A DNA stretch of 64,000 bases. Source: Saccharibacillus sacchari DSM 19268. Lineage in GTDB: Bacteria > Bacillota > Bacilli > Paenibacillales > Paenibacillaceae. The notes beneath the pieces are model-generated. The model did not search any database. It saw only the letters and a list, made by a program, of their open reading frames with translations, and was not told the DNA's origin. A program made the position numbers and the translations under genes. Positions 53,814-62,668 of this stretch are shown one piece after another. The first letter of the stretch is position 1. Each line of letters begins with the position of its first letter. The stretch spans positions 5,136,274 to 5,200,273 of the forward strand of contig NZ_KK073875.1 of NCBI RefSeq assembly GCF_000585395.1, given 5' to 3'.

Positions 53814-55308
53814 CACGTCTGCTTCCTCCTTCTGCATCGCTAATCGGCAATTCGATCACGATCCGCAGCCCGCCGCTTGTCGCATGCTCCGCGTGAATCG
53901 TTCCGTCCATAAAGGTAATCGCCTTTTCCGAGATCGCCAATCCCAGGCCGCTGCCCCGATTCGGACTGTTGCGCGAAGCATCGCTGCGGTAAAAGACGTC
54001 GAACAGCTTCGGCAACGCCTCATCCGTCACCCCCGGCCCGTCATCTTCGATGGCAATCCGCAGGGTATCGCTGCGTCTGGTTGCCTCTACCGATACGGTG
54101 ACTTCCGGCTGTTCTTTGTATTTCAAGCTATTTTCCACGATATTCGCCAACACCCGCCGGAACTGAACCGGATCGGCATGCAGCGTCAGTCCTTTTTCCA
54201 ACTTGCCGATATGGATCTTCAACCCTTCATGCGCATGCTCTTCGGCAGTCGCTCGGAAAAAGCCTTCCAACTCTTCGCGCGCGTCCAGATCCTCCGGGTA
54301 ATTCGGGTAATCGCCCAGATCCATTTTCGAAAAAAGGAACAACCGCGAGACCATATGATCGATATCTTCGGCTTTGGTCTTGATCATGTTCACGTAGCGG
54401 TGCTGGGATTCCTTGGTCGCCGCCACGCCGTCCAACAACCCTTCCGCGTACGCTTTGATCGAAGTCAGCGGGGAACGCAGATCGTGCGAGATGCCGGCGA
54501 GCAATTCTTTGCGGTTCATCTCCTGCTTCTGCACCGCCCAGACGGATTCCTTCAAGCGCCCTGCCATTTCGTTAAAGGCTTCGCATACCGGGCGGAATTC
54601 GTCTTTGCGTTTGTATTGAATGCGATAGTCGAGATTACCGTCGCGGATCTGGTTCACGCCGTCGGACAGAATCTTCAGCGGATCGCGAATATGCCGGAAT
54701 ACGAAACGGGTCAGGAATTGGCTGGTGAAAAACAAAACGGCCAACATACCCAGAATGATCCCGATCGGAATCCAGCCGTCGTTTTGCCCATGAACGCTTT
54801 CTTCCTCGGCGATGATGCGTGTGCTGTACAGTTCGATGCGGTAGATGCTGCCCAATCCTTCAGAGTCCGTCACATAGAGCTCGCGGCCGTTCTGGCCGAT
54901 AAGTCCGGTTCCGCCGAGCGAGGCCAGGCCTTGTGCGAGCTTCGCGGCGTCAAAAGGCTCCGTACCGAGCGAATAGCGCAGCGTTCCCGTGCCGAGTTCG
55001 GTTTCGGAATCCGTCGGCGCATCCGTTTCGTACACGCGCAGCGACATATCGTTGTTCGTCAGCAGCTCGTCGACGCGTTTCATCATGAACTCAAGCCTGC
55101 CTGTATCCGTATCCGGATTTTCCAAAAAGGCATGAGCGGCTTCCATGACAGAATCGCGCGCGTCGTAATAATCTTTGTCGCTGCCGAATTCGAAATCAAA
55201 CTCCCTCCAAAGCAGCAGCGCCAGCAAAATAGACAGCATGATCGCCAACACGATCGGAATGACGATCATTAGGATATTGGATATGAATAGTCTTCGTTTA
55301 ATAGTCAT
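53809..55308 (-). CDS. Sensor histidine kinase
   Basis: A 499-residue membrane kinase. ATG at 55308 lies 8 bases after CGGGAG. Helix 1 covers residues 9-34, the extracytoplasmic part about 36-178, and helix 2 180-200. HAMP follows (RFVFRHIRDPLKILSDGVNQ), then the dimerisation domain with LLAGISHDLRSPLTS and His275, and an ATPase domain with RRVLANIVENSLKYK (N box), IEDDGPGVTDEALPKLFDVF and GSGLGLAISEKAI. Unusually for this window the kinase precedes its regulator. The downstream regulator gene overlaps its stop codon. The signal is unknown. Confidence 0.95.
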   Translation of the reverse strand: MTIKRRLFISNILMIVIPIVLAIMLSILLALLLWREFDFEFGSDKDYYDARDSVMEAAHAFLENPDTDTGRLEFMMKRVDELLTNNDMSLRVYETDAPTDSETELGTGTLRYSLGTEPFDAAKLAQGLASLGGTGLIGQNGRELYVTDSEGLGSIYRIELYSTRIIAEEESVHGQNDGWIPIGIILGMLAVLFFTSQFLTRFVFRHIRDPLKILSDGVNQIRDGNLDYRIQYKRKDEFRPVCEAFNEMAGRLKESVWAVQKQEMNRKELLAGISHDLRSPLTSIKAYAEGLLDGVAATKESQHRYVNMIKTKAEDIDHMVSRLFLFSKMDLGDYPNYPEDLDAREELEGFFRATAEEHAHEGLKIHIGKLEKGLTLHADPVQFRRVLANIVENSLKYKEQPEVTVSVEATRRSDTLRIAIEDDGPGVTDEALPKLFDVFYRSDASRNSPNRGSGLGLAISEKAITFMDGTIHAEHATSGGLRIVIELPISDAEGGSRRV

Positions 55309-55674
55309 GAACAATCTCCCGCTTTCGCTTGGGTTGGACGCGTGGCCGCTCTGTCATATTACGGACGGCTTTCGCTTGGATTGCGGAAACAGAGCTGAGC
55401 GAATCCGTTTGCCGCACGCGTTGTTATCCTCTGAATGATAGCATGCCGGGATAACGAAGGGCTAAACGAGATTTTAACAAAAGATAAACTAATACTCTCA
55501 AGCTGATTGTTCGGCAAGAAAAGGATGGAATGCTCAGTTGAAGAGTTTCTGCCGAGAAGCGGCTTGTGCTATACTTTTCTCATTGATAAACGACCGAGCG
55601 ACGAAGAACGTCCTCCCGGCATTGGGCCGAGAGGACGTTTTTTTGCGTTTGGGGGACTTAAGGAGGATGAGCAA
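55309..55674 (+). promoter_or_regulatory. Leader with intrinsic terminator upstream of the nuclease-like gene
   Basis: A -10-like TATACT (55570-55575) is followed by a stem aacgtcctc / gaggacgtt (55607-55639) and T-run, then by AAGGAGG and the ATG at 55675. The only upstream gene is divergent, so the terminator ends no known gene. It is either an attenuator or marks a small RNA of about 60 bases. Nothing else was seen in the gap. Confidence 0.55.
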
Positions 55675-56451
55675 ATGGCGGATAAGATGAACAGAATGAA
55701 GAACAAGATCGAACAGAACAAGACCAAGCATTCAGTGAAACGTTCAAACCCGATATCCGAAGTCGAACCGGGTTTTGGATTCGAATCGGCGCACGCCACA
55801 TTTTTACGGCAACATCTGAACCTTCGCTCCGGCGAGCGTCGGGGCCGACTGGAACGCGGACATCAATATGCGGAGAAACTGTTTTTGGAAAAGGTATGGT
55901 GGCCGCTTATAGGTAACTTCGATCATCTGCATCCCGAATACGAAATCTACGATTGGAATCGCCGTTCGCAATTTCTCGATTTTGCTTTTATTACGGCGAA
56001 CGGCGATCAAATCGGCATTGAATGCGACGGTTTTCAGAGTCACATCAAAGACATGGACCGTGAACGTTTCAGCTATGCGCTCAACCGCGATACTTTTCTC
56101 ACAGGGATGGGTTGGAAAATGCTGCACTTCGCCTTCGATGATATCCAGCGCCGCCCGGAAGTGTGCCGGATGCTGCTGCAAATGAGCGTGATGCCGATCA
56201 TGGCAGGAACGTCCGCAAACCCAACACTTACTCCGATGCAAAAAGACGTATTGAAGTTGGCTTGGCGGTTGGGAAGGGCGATTCGGCCGAAGGACGTGAT
56301 GGAGGTGTATGATCTCAGTTTCCGACCTGCCAGAAATGTGCTGACTCAGCTCGTCGGATTAGGATTGATAACTCCACGCGACAATGGTAAACAAATCCGC
56401 GGTTACGAGTTGAGCACAAACGCAAAATTTCCTTCTTTTCTGTTAAGTTGA
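55675..56451 (+). CDS. DUF559/Vsr-like PD-(D/E)XK nuclease domain with C-terminal winged helix
   Basis: A 258-residue protein. The start MADKMNRMKNK follows CTTAAGGAGG; an earlier frame from 55507 would run through the leader terminator. The central region has EKLFLEKVWWPLIG, SQFLDFAFITANGDQIGIECDGFQSH (shortened here to its parts LDFAFI and IGIECDGFQSH) and MGWKMLHFAFDDI. The Asp and the E-x-D-G-x-x-x-H arrangement is that of DUF559/very-short-patch-repair-like endonucleases. Residues about 190-258 (LTPMQKDVLKLAWRLGRAI, VYDLSFRPARNVLTQLVGLGL) form a winged helix, probably for DNA binding. The first 55 residues are basic. The combination suggests a DNA-targeting enzyme of unknown role. Confidence 0.75.
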   Translation: MADKMNRMKNKIEQNKTKHSVKRSNPISEVEPGFGFESAHATFLRQHLNLRSGERRGRLERGHQYAEKLFLEKVWWPLIGNFDHLHPEYEIYDWNRRSQFLDFAFITANGDQIGIECDGFQSHIKDMDRERFSYALNRDTFLTGMGWKMLHFAFDDIQRRPEVCRMLLQMSVMPIMAGTSANPTLTPMQKDVLKLAWRLGRAIRPKDVMEVYDLSFRPARNVLTQLVGLGLITPRDNGKQIRGYELSTNAKFPSFLLS

Positions 56452-56462
56452 TCTGTAAAATC

Positions 56463-56517
56463 AAAAAACTTCCTAAATCTATTCTCCGCAACAGAGTGTA
56501 GTTTAGGAAGTTTTTTA
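56463..56517. terminator. Bidirectional terminator after the nuclease-like gene
   Basis: The stem aaaaaacttcctaaa / tttaggaagtttttt surrounds a loop of about 24 bases. Confidence 0.88.
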
Positions 56518-56567
56518 TCATCTCTATAAAGAAATCGGCTTGTAGAACCAACTTACTCTCTTTCTTG

Positions 56568-56760
56568 TTGCTACATTGACTAGAAAGCAACGTGGCGCAT
56601 TTAAAAACTCAGTCATTTGCGTTACGTTGCTTTTTAAGCAATGTGACGTTCTTTTTTATCCTCAAAACACCGCTATTTCTTGTCTAGGTTGAACAAAAGG
56701 TAATCTAGCAGTTTTGAACAAGGAATTCCGAGCTCTACATTGCTTTTTGGACAACGTGAG
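56568..56760. repeat. Second cluster of 24-bp ACGTTGCTTTTT hairpin repeats
   Basis: Units: CTACATTGACTAGAAAGCAACGTGG near 56571, TTACGTTGCTTTTTAAGCAATGTGA near 56622 and CTACATTGCTTTTTGGACAACGTGAG near 56737. The middle unit is a clear hairpin (acgttgct / agcaatgt). They match the cluster at 47727-47935. The 348-base gap otherwise holds only the terminator. Confidence 0.6.
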
Positions 56761-56799
56761 TAGCTTGATTAAAATAAAATCTGGCGCCGAGAGGTATGC

Positions 56800-58296
56800 T
56801 TACACCTTCGCCGCCGCTCCATTCCCGCGACTGCTTTCGCCGCTACCCTCTTCATCTCCCCGCCGCTTGCGCGTCAGCAACCGCCATCCGGTTAGCAATG
56901 CACCCACGACGCAAATGGAAGCCGAAACGGTAAAGACGATATGCATGCCGGTGAGGAAAATATCCGGGCGATCCGGGATCAGGCCCGTTACCCGGTAGCC
57001 GGCCTGGTTGCTCATCACGCCGAACAACGTGGTCGTCGCGACCGCGATCCCGACCACCATGCCGAGGTTGCGGATCAACGAATTGACGCTGCCCGCCACA
57101 CCGAGGCGCGGTCGCGGAACGGTCGACATCACCAGCGAGTTGTTGGGCGACTGGAACATGCCGCCGCCCAAGCCCAGCAATGCGATGAACGCGCCCACCG
57201 CAATCAACGTGCTGCCTTCATGCAGCGAAGCGAGACCGGCTTGAGCGCCGACCATCAGCAGCAGGCCGATGAAGGTCAGCCACTCGGAGCCGAACCGGTC
57301 GGACATCGCGCCGCTGATCGGAGCGATCACGACCATCACCAGCGGATAAATCATCATCATCCAACCCGCGTTGCTCGGCGACAAACCGACAATCGATTGC
57401 AGGTAAAACGGCGCGATGATGTTGTAGCAGAACATGCTCACGAACACCAGGAAGCCGCACAAAATGCTCAACGTGAACAAAGGATTCCGAAACAGGCTCA
57501 GATCCAGCATCGGCTCGCCGATTCGCGATTCCACGCGCAAGAACAGCAAGAACGAAGCCACCGCGAACACCAACAATCCGATAATTCGCCAGTCGCCGTA
57601 CCCGATCTCCTGCCCCAGCAGAATGGCCGCGATCAGCGAAACGATAAACCCGGCAAACAGCAGGCTTCCGCCGCCGTCGATGCTTTTTTTGGAAATGCGG
57701 ATATCGCCCGGCAGCAGCTTGGCCCCGAGCAGGATCGCAATCACTCCGATCGGCACGTTAATCCAGAAGATCGACTCCCAACCCAACGAACTGACCATAA
57801 TCCCGCCGATTCCCGGACCCGCGATACTGCCGAGCGAGACGAACGTGCCGACCAGGCCGAGCGCTTTGCCGCGTTCGTTGGCCGGGAAGATATCGGTCAC
57901 GATGCCCTGACTGTTCGCCATGGTCATCGAAGCTCCGATCGCCTGAATAATGCGCGCTGCGATCAAAGTGGCCAACGACCCGCTTAACCCGCATAACAGC
58001 GAGCCGACGACGAACACAACCGTGCCGATCTGAAAAACGCGAATTTTTCCGAAAATATCGCCCAACCGACCGAACAGCAAAATAAACGAACAGATCGCCA
58101 TCAAATAGATGCTCGATACCCACTGCGCATGTCCGAGCTGCAAGCCGAGGTCGCCGGTAATCGTAGGCAGCGCCACATTGACGATACTCCCGTCGAGCGT
58201 CGCCATGAACGTAAATAAATTAAGAATAATCAGGATGCGCCAGCGGCGCTGCTGCACCCGGGGATCGTCCTGATACGAAGAAATAGCCGGATTCAC
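56800..58296 (-). CDS. DHA2-family MFS efflux transporter (EmrB/QacA type)
   Basis: A 498-residue, 14-helix pump. The start is the GTG of VNPAISSY (Met in the protein), 7 bases after GCGGAGG; the longer frame would read through the operators. Motifs: LNLFTFMATLDGSIVNVALP (helix 1, motif D1), FGRLGDIFGKIRVFQIG (loop 2-3, motif A), RIIQAIGASMTMANSQGIV and GLVGTFVSLGSIAGPGIGG (motif C, antiporter), then FWINVPIGVIAILLG. The tail is charged and Gly-rich. It should export drugs or other hydrophobic compounds with proton exchange. It is divergent from a marR gene, with two palindromic operators in between. Confidence 0.94.
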   Translation of the reverse strand: MNPAISSYQDDPRVQQRRWRILIILNLFTFMATLDGSIVNVALPTITGDLGLQLGHAQWVSSIYLMAICSFILLFGRLGDIFGKIRVFQIGTVVFVVGSLLCGLSGSLATLIAARIIQAIGASMTMANSQGIVTDIFPANERGKALGLVGTFVSLGSIAGPGIGGIMVSSLGWESIFWINVPIGVIAILLGAKLLPGDIRISKKSIDGGGSLLFAGFIVSLIAAILLGQEIGYGDWRIIGLLVFAVASFLLFLRVESRIGEPMLDLSLFRNPLFTLSILCGFLVFVSMFCYNIIAPFYLQSIVGLSPSNAGWMMMIYPLVMVVIAPISGAMSDRFGSEWLTFIGLLLMVGAQAGLASLHEGSTLIAVGAFIALLGLGGGMFQSPNNSLVMSTVPRPRLGVAGSVNSLIRNLGMVVGIAVATTTLFGVMSNQAGYRVTGLIPDRPDIFLTGMHIVFTVSASICVVGALLTGWRLLTRKRRGDEEGSGESSRGNGAAAKV

Positions 58297-58315
58297 GTTT
58301 ACACCTCCGCTTATT

Positions 58316-58375
58316 GGTTGCGTGCGCAACGAGTTAACTCGTACAGTGTACGTCAAAAAGGTTGCGAACGCAACC
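58316..58375. promoter_or_regulatory. Two MarR-type operators between the pump and marR genes
   Basis: GGTTGCGTGCGCAAC (58316-58330) and GGTTGCGAACGCAACC (58360-58375, a perfect 16-bp palindrome) share the half-site ATTGGTTGCG. They flank GAGTTAACTC and a near-palindromic CGTACAGTGTACG. Their centres are about 45 bases apart. The MarR protein of the next gene is the likely ligand. Confidence 0.75.
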
Positions 58376-58479
58376 AATATTCGTTACACTTTTTAGATGT
58401 AGAGTTAACCAAATGCACGGCACATCAACGCTCAGCCTGCTGCTGTTCCGTTCCGTTTCAAGAAAGGAGCTATCCCGGC

Positions 58480-58899
58480 ATGTCCGAACAATATCCGATC
58501 GGCAGATGGATTTCGATCCTCTATCGGCAAAATCAAAAGCAACTGACACAAGCGCTCAAACCCTACGGACTGGGCGGCGGCGGTCAGCATGCGTTTCTTA
58601 AAAACATTTTGCTTCATCCCGGTATCCGTCAGGAGCAGCTCACGATTGACCTCAAATTCGATAAAGCAACGACTGCGCGCGCCGTTCAGCATCTGGAGCA
58701 GGAAGGATATATCGAGCGAATCGCGGACGAGCAGGATCGCCGAGCCTATCTTCTCTACCCCACGCAAAAAGGCCTCGACTTCCTCCCGGTGTTGCTGCGA
58801 CTGCTTGAAGAGCATAACGCCGTCATTACCCGCAATCTGAGCAAAGAAGAAGAAGCTCTTTTGGCCGGATTGTTGAAAAAGGTGTATGAGGAGTCCTGA
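58480..58899 (+). CDS. MarR-family transcriptional regulator
   Basis: A 139-residue protein, start after AGAAAGGAGC. The fold is typical: helix 1 with IGRWISILYRQNQKQLTQAL, then YGLGGGGQHAFLKNILLHPG, the winged helix-turn-helix GIRQEQLTIDLKFDKATTARAV (shortened), HLEQEGYIERIADEQDRRAYLLYP with the conserved DxRxxxLxL-like wing, and a C-terminal dimer helix. It lies divergent from the DHA2 pump with two palindromic operators between, so it most likely represses both itself and the pump, as is usual for this pairing. The inducer is unknown. Confidence 0.93.
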   Translation: MSEQYPIGRWISILYRQNQKQLTQALKPYGLGGGGQHAFLKNILLHPGIRQEQLTIDLKFDKATTARAVQHLEQEGYIERIADEQDRRAYLLYPTQKGLDFLPVLLRLLEEHNAVITRNLSKEEEALLAGLLKKVYEES

Positions 58900-58960
58900 C
58901 ACGGAGTATTATCCGCTCACCGTGGCACGCAAGCCGTTCGACATACCGAAGCCGCTCCAA

Positions 58961-59000
58961 TCCAAAAACGGACAGCCCGCTCACGCGAACTGCCCGTTTT
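58961..59000 (-). terminator. Terminator of the small membrane protein gene
   Basis: On the minus strand, aaaacgggcag pairs with ctgtccgtttt (one wobble) and is followed by five T. Confidence 0.65.
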
Positions 59001-59028
59001 CCTATTTCATGCTTTTTACACGCCCCGA

Positions 59029-59418
59029 TTAGCGACTTCTACTCTCCGACACCAGTCCGAAGCGCGAAGCCACCCCGAGCAGGATCGCCACAGCAATTCC
59101 GATCACAAGCGCAATCCAGATATACAAAAATACCGGACCAATGCCTTGAGACTCCAGAAACCGCCCACCGAAGCGAATGAGCACGAATGATAGCGCAACC
59201 GAGCCGACAAAGGTCAGCACCAGCAGTCCTTTTTGCTTCGGCGTCGAACGGAGCAACGTATTCGCGATTGACGAGCGGTAGCGAACCGCCGACAGAAGCA
59301 CATACACACCGAGCAACGGCGTCGTAAACGCGTTGTCCAAGGCAAACAAACTTACCGCCATCAAAGCAAGCAGCACCCAGGTCAAGGGTTGAAAAGCGCG
59401 ATCAAATCTATTCAACAA
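59029..59418 (-). CDS. Hypothetical four-helix membrane protein
   Basis: A 129-residue protein, start TTG at 59418, 9 bases after GAGAGGAG (the next codon is also TTG). Helices are at about 10-28 (PLTWVLLALMAVSLFALD), 33-50 (PLLGVYVLLSAVRY), 63-83 (KGLLVLTFVGSVALSFVLI) and 92-117 (GPVFLYIWIALVIGIAVAIL). The helices are linked by short, partly basic loops (RSSIANTLLRSTPKQK). No catalytic or binding motif is visible, and no family is recognised. It is monocistronic. Confidence 0.72.
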   Translation of the reverse strand: MLNRFDRAFQPLTWVLLALMAVSLFALDNAFTTPLLGVYVLLSAVRYRSSIANTLLRSTPKQKGLLVLTFVGSVALSFVLIRFGGRFLESQGIGPVFLYIWIALVIGIAVAILLGVASRFGLVSESRSR

Positions 59419-59527
59419 ACGTAAAACTCTCCTCTCTACGGCGCGTAAATCGATTCATCCCCTCCGTAAATCGAAGCCTTTTTCTGTCTATATCTGCGAA
59501 CTTTATATAGATGTATCCGAGTTGATT

Positions 59528-60730
59528 TTATACGGAGCGTTGACTACCTACAGGCATATCCACGACCGGATTCGTATCAGCTTCGTAATCAACGCCGTCC
59601 GTTTCGAAGCCGAACAGTTGGAAGAACTCTTTGCGGTAGCCTGCCAGATCACTCGATTCCTCGATGTTCTCCGATGAAATGCGCGCCCAGATCTCTTCGA
59701 CTTCCGCTTGCACGTCGCCGCGCATCTCCCAATCGTCGATCCGGATGCGGCCTGCCTCATCTACCGGAACCTCTCCCGTCGCATACAGGCGTTCGGCGAA
59801 CAAGCGATACGTCTGCTCGATGCAGCCTTCATGCAGTCCTTTTTCCTTCATGATCTTGTAAAGAACCGACACGTACAGCGGAACGACCGGAATCGCCGAA
59901 CTGGATTGCGTAACCAATGCCTTGCTGACCGACACGAAGGCACGTCCGCCGTTTGCCGCTAATTGGTCGCCGATGCGGTGTGCCGTCGCCTCCAGATCAT
60001 CCTTCGCCCGTCCGATCGAGCCTTCGCGATAGATCGGCTGAGTCAGATCCGGGCCGATGTAGGAGTATGCAATCGTCGTCGCGCCGTCAGCCAATACGCC
60101 GCCTTCGCGCAGCGCGTCGATCCACAACTGCCAATCGTCGCCGCCCATCACTTCCACGGTCGCCGCAACCTCTTCGTCCGTCGCCGGATCAAGCGTCACT
60201 TCGCTCACTTCACCGCTATGGAAATTGACGGTCTTATTCGTGTAGGATGCGCCGATCGGCTTCAGTACGGAATTGACGGTCTCGCCCGTTTTCGGGTTCG
60301 TGCGGCGCGCCGAAGCGACGCTGTACACGACCAGGTCGACTTGCCCCAGCTCGGCTTTGATCGTTTCTACCGTTCGAGCCTTCGTTTCGTTCGAAAAAGC
60401 ATCGCCCGTAACGCTGAACGAACGGAGTCCGGCTTCGGCGGCTTTCCGCTCGAACGCGGCCGAGTTGTACCAGCCCGCGGATGCGGTACGCGTCTCGCTG
60501 CTTTTGCTCGGGCGGTATACGCCGACCGTCGCGGCACCCGATCCGAAAGCTGCCGCGATCCGGGCGGCCAGCCCGTATCCCGTCGACGCTCCGATCACGA
60601 GCACGTTTTTCGGGCCTTCAAGACGCGGCTTGGCCGCGACATAGTCGATCTGCTGTTGAACCTGCGCGGCGCACCCGTCCGGATGAGCCGTCGTGCAAAT
60701 AAATCCGCGCGTTCTTGGTTTGATTATCAT
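59528..60730 (-). CDS. fabV: Enoyl-ACP/trans-2-enoyl-CoA reductase FabV
   Basis: A 400-residue NADH-dependent reductase for the last step of each fatty-acid elongation cycle. The start MIIKPRTRGF is the family N-terminus, after AGCGAGGG. Motifs: the extended Rossmann site KNVLVIGASTGYGLAARIAAAFG (shortened), VDLVVYSVASARRTNP, the YSYIGPDLTQPIY segment and the catalytic pair Tyr234-x8-Lys243 (YREGSIGRAK), which is the mark of FabV versus the Tyr-x6-Lys of FabI. The C-terminal DDWEMRGDVQAEV and GFETDGVDYE are also typical. FabV enzymes are naturally little affected by triclosan. FabV is better known from Gram-negatives; here it is alone. Confidence 0.96.
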   Translation of the reverse strand: MIIKPRTRGFICTTAHPDGCAAQVQQQIDYVAAKPRLEGPKNVLVIGASTGYGLAARIAAAFGSGAATVGVYRPSKSSETRTASAGWYNSAAFERKAAEAGLRSFSVTGDAFSNETKARTVETIKAELGQVDLVVYSVASARRTNPKTGETVNSVLKPIGASYTNKTVNFHSGEVSEVTLDPATDEEVAATVEVMGGDDWQLWIDALREGGVLADGATTIAYSYIGPDLTQPIYREGSIGRAKDDLEATAHRIGDQLAANGGRAFVSVSKALVTQSSSAIPVVPLYVSVLYKIMKEKGLHEGCIEQTYRLFAERLYATGEVPVDEAGRIRIDDWEMRGDVQAEVEEIWARISSENIEESSDLAGYRKEFFQLFGFETDGVDYEADTNPVVDMPVGSQRSV

Positions 60731-60876
60731 CGTGATGTCCCTCGCTTTTTCGATTCTTGAGCGCGCGATCGACGGATCGATGCGGCGCCTGTCCGTAGTA
60801 TTGTAACAATTATTTCACAATTAGGCACACTTCGCGACATCGGCTTGCGGATGCAGGACTCGGCAATCGTCGAAAA

Positions 60877-60911
60877 ACGCAAAAAAGCGAAGCCCCTCAG
60901 GACTTCGCTCG
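60877..60911 (-). terminator. Terminator of the second chemoreceptor gene
   Basis: On the minus strand, gcgaagtcc / gggcttcgc is followed by six T. Confidence 0.85.
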
Positions 60912-60994
60912 GATTCGGCGTATCAGATTTTGCGGTGCGACGGTACGCCTGCAGGATCCGGGAGGAAGCGGTCACGCTCCCGATCCTGACGGAT

Positions 60995-62395
60995 TCAAAC
61001 CAGGCTCGGTTTGCGGGCCGGCTTCGGCGCGGTTGCGGGATGCGGTGCCGAAGAAGCCGTTGCTTGCGCTGCCGCCGCGGCGAAGCCTTCGCCTTCCTGG
61101 TTGTTGAAGCGGAACATCGCCGAAAGCTCGTCGAGGCGTTTCGAACTTTCGCCCGTGCGTTGCGCTTGAACGGCGACTTCGCCGGACAGTGCCAATACGT
61201 TGGAAGCCTGCTCGAAAATCGTTTCGGTGCCTTCGGCCGCTTCGCCGTTGGCCGCCGCGATCTCGCTGATCGCTTTGGACAAGTTTTGCACCGAAGCGCT
61301 AAGCTGTTCGCTGGTCGCGCTGAAATCGGAAACCATGTTTTCGATATAGAGCGCGTCCTGCAAGTAAGCGTCGGCGTTGCTTTGCATCATTTGATAATCG
61401 GCCGCGATCTCCGTCGTCATCAATTGCAGCAGGCGTCCGGTCTGGTTCTGAAGATTATCGACCGAACTGACGACCTTCTCGGTAACGCTATGAATCTGTC
61501 CGACCGACTGCTTCGAAGCGTCGGCCAGCTTGCGGATTTCGTCAGCCACGACCGCGAAGCCTTTGCCGGCTTCTCCGGCTCTCGCCGCTTCGATCGAAGC
61601 ATTCAGCGCGAGCAGGTTGGTCTGCTGCGCGACTTGGAGAATCGAATCGGCCAGTTCGCGGATCATGTTCACCGAATGCGACTCTTCGAGCGCCAGGTCC
61701 AGCTGCGTTTTGACGTCGGTGTAAACTTTGGTGGTGGTTTCGACCGATTGCGTCAGATTCTCCTGCGCTTCCATCGCGCGGGCGCTGACTTGTCCGGCCT
61801 GCTCGGCGCCTTCTTCGGCGCGTTTCGCGATCGACCCGACCGCGCGCTCGAATTCCTGGGTCGACGCGTCGATCTCTTCGGCGGAAGCGGCGGTCTGCTG
61901 CATGCCCGCCGCCATCAATTCCGTCGTGGAGGAGACGCCGGACAATCCTTGTTCCATCCCGACGAACTTTTGTTGGGCAGTCGCGGTCGCTTCTTTCAGC
62001 TCCGCGGATTCGCGGGAAACGCTGGCAAGCAGCATGCGCGCCGCTTTGTGCATGCGGTCCACCGCGCGGTTGAGCGTCCCCGTCTCGTCATTGCGCGCCA
62101 GATACTTTTCCGGCAGCTTTTGCGTGTAGTCGCCGTCGGCCATTTTGTCCAAATGCGCCGTGGCCGCTTGAATCGGTCGAACGATCCCTTTTACAATAAA
62201 GAACAACAAGACGAAAGACACGACGAAGCCGAACACCGAGACGACCAGCGGACCGATCCGCCATACGTTGGCCTGCTGAACGAAATCGCTCATCAATACG
62301 AAGTTCAAAACGGTAGGAAGCAGCATGCCGAGCACGGCAGCAGCCAGGATTCGAGTGAACAAGCTTCCAAACAGCGTTTTAAATCGGTTTTTCAT
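60995..62395 (-). CDS. Methyl-accepting chemotaxis-type protein with HAMP, no sensor domain
   Basis: A 466-residue protein, start after AAAAGAGGTGCG. Two helices, residues about 13-38 ([20 protein letters not shown]) and 48-70 ([20 protein letters not shown]), are joined by a short loop, so no large extracellular domain exists. HAMP follows ([20 protein letters not shown]). The signalling domain about 150-440 includes the hairpin tip [20 protein letters not shown] with flanking [20 protein letters not shown] (shortened). The C-terminus is an Ala/Pro-rich tail of about 25 residues that is unlike the usual CheR-binding pentapeptide. It should signal to CheA. Confidence 0.93.
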   Translation of the reverse strand: MKNRFKTLFGSLFTRILAAAVLGMLLPTVLNFVLMSDFVQQANVWRIGPLVVSVFGFVVSFVLLFFIVKGIVRPIQAATAHLDKMADGDYTQKLPEKYLARNDETGTLNRAVDRMHKAARMLLASVSRESAELKEATATAQQKFVGMEQGLSGVSSTTELMAAGMQQTAASAEEIDASTQEFERAVGSIAKRAEEGAEQAGQVSARAMEAQENLTQSVETTTKVYTDVKTQLDLALEESHSVNMIRELADSILQVAQQTNLLALNASIEAARAGEAGKGFAVVADEIRKLADASKQSVGQIHSVTEKVVSSVDNLQNQTGRLLQLMTTEIAADYQMMQSNADAYLQDALYIENMVSDFSATSEQLSASVQNLSKAISEIAAANGEAAEGTETIFEQASNVLALSGEVAVQAQRTGESSKRLDELSAMFRFNNQEGEGFAAAAAQATASSAPHPATAPKPARKPSLV

Positions 62396-62668
62396 TATTT
62401 CGCACCTCTTTTATCATTATTGAGAGTAAAAAGGAACTTTAGACCTGCGTTTCAGTTCGAACGAGCCGTCTTTCTCTCTATTTCAACAGCTTTTTATTCA
62501 AAAAAGGTCTTTAGGTCTAGTTCTTACTATCTACTAGTTATTATATCCTAGTTAGCGAGTATTTAAACACTTACTTACGAATTTTTTAAAATTTTATTTA
62601 GAGCAATTTAATTTTTGATTTGAAATACAAATTTTTTTAAAACTTTTTATTCAGGAAAGGAAAAGGTT
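62396..62668. other. AT-rich divergent gap
   Basis: This is 273 bases of strikingly AT-rich sequence between the chemoreceptor and SUKH-like genes. A minus-strand promoter candidate TTTAAA, 16 bp, TATAAT (-10 at 62537-62542) could serve the chemoreceptor. No repeat family copy was recognised. Confidence 0.4.

Noticed and set aside
60845..62551. Plus-strand open frame of 568 codons across the second chemoreceptor
   Set aside because: It is a mirror of a clear chemoreceptor gene, with Arg/Phe/His-rich sequence and no ribosome-binding site.
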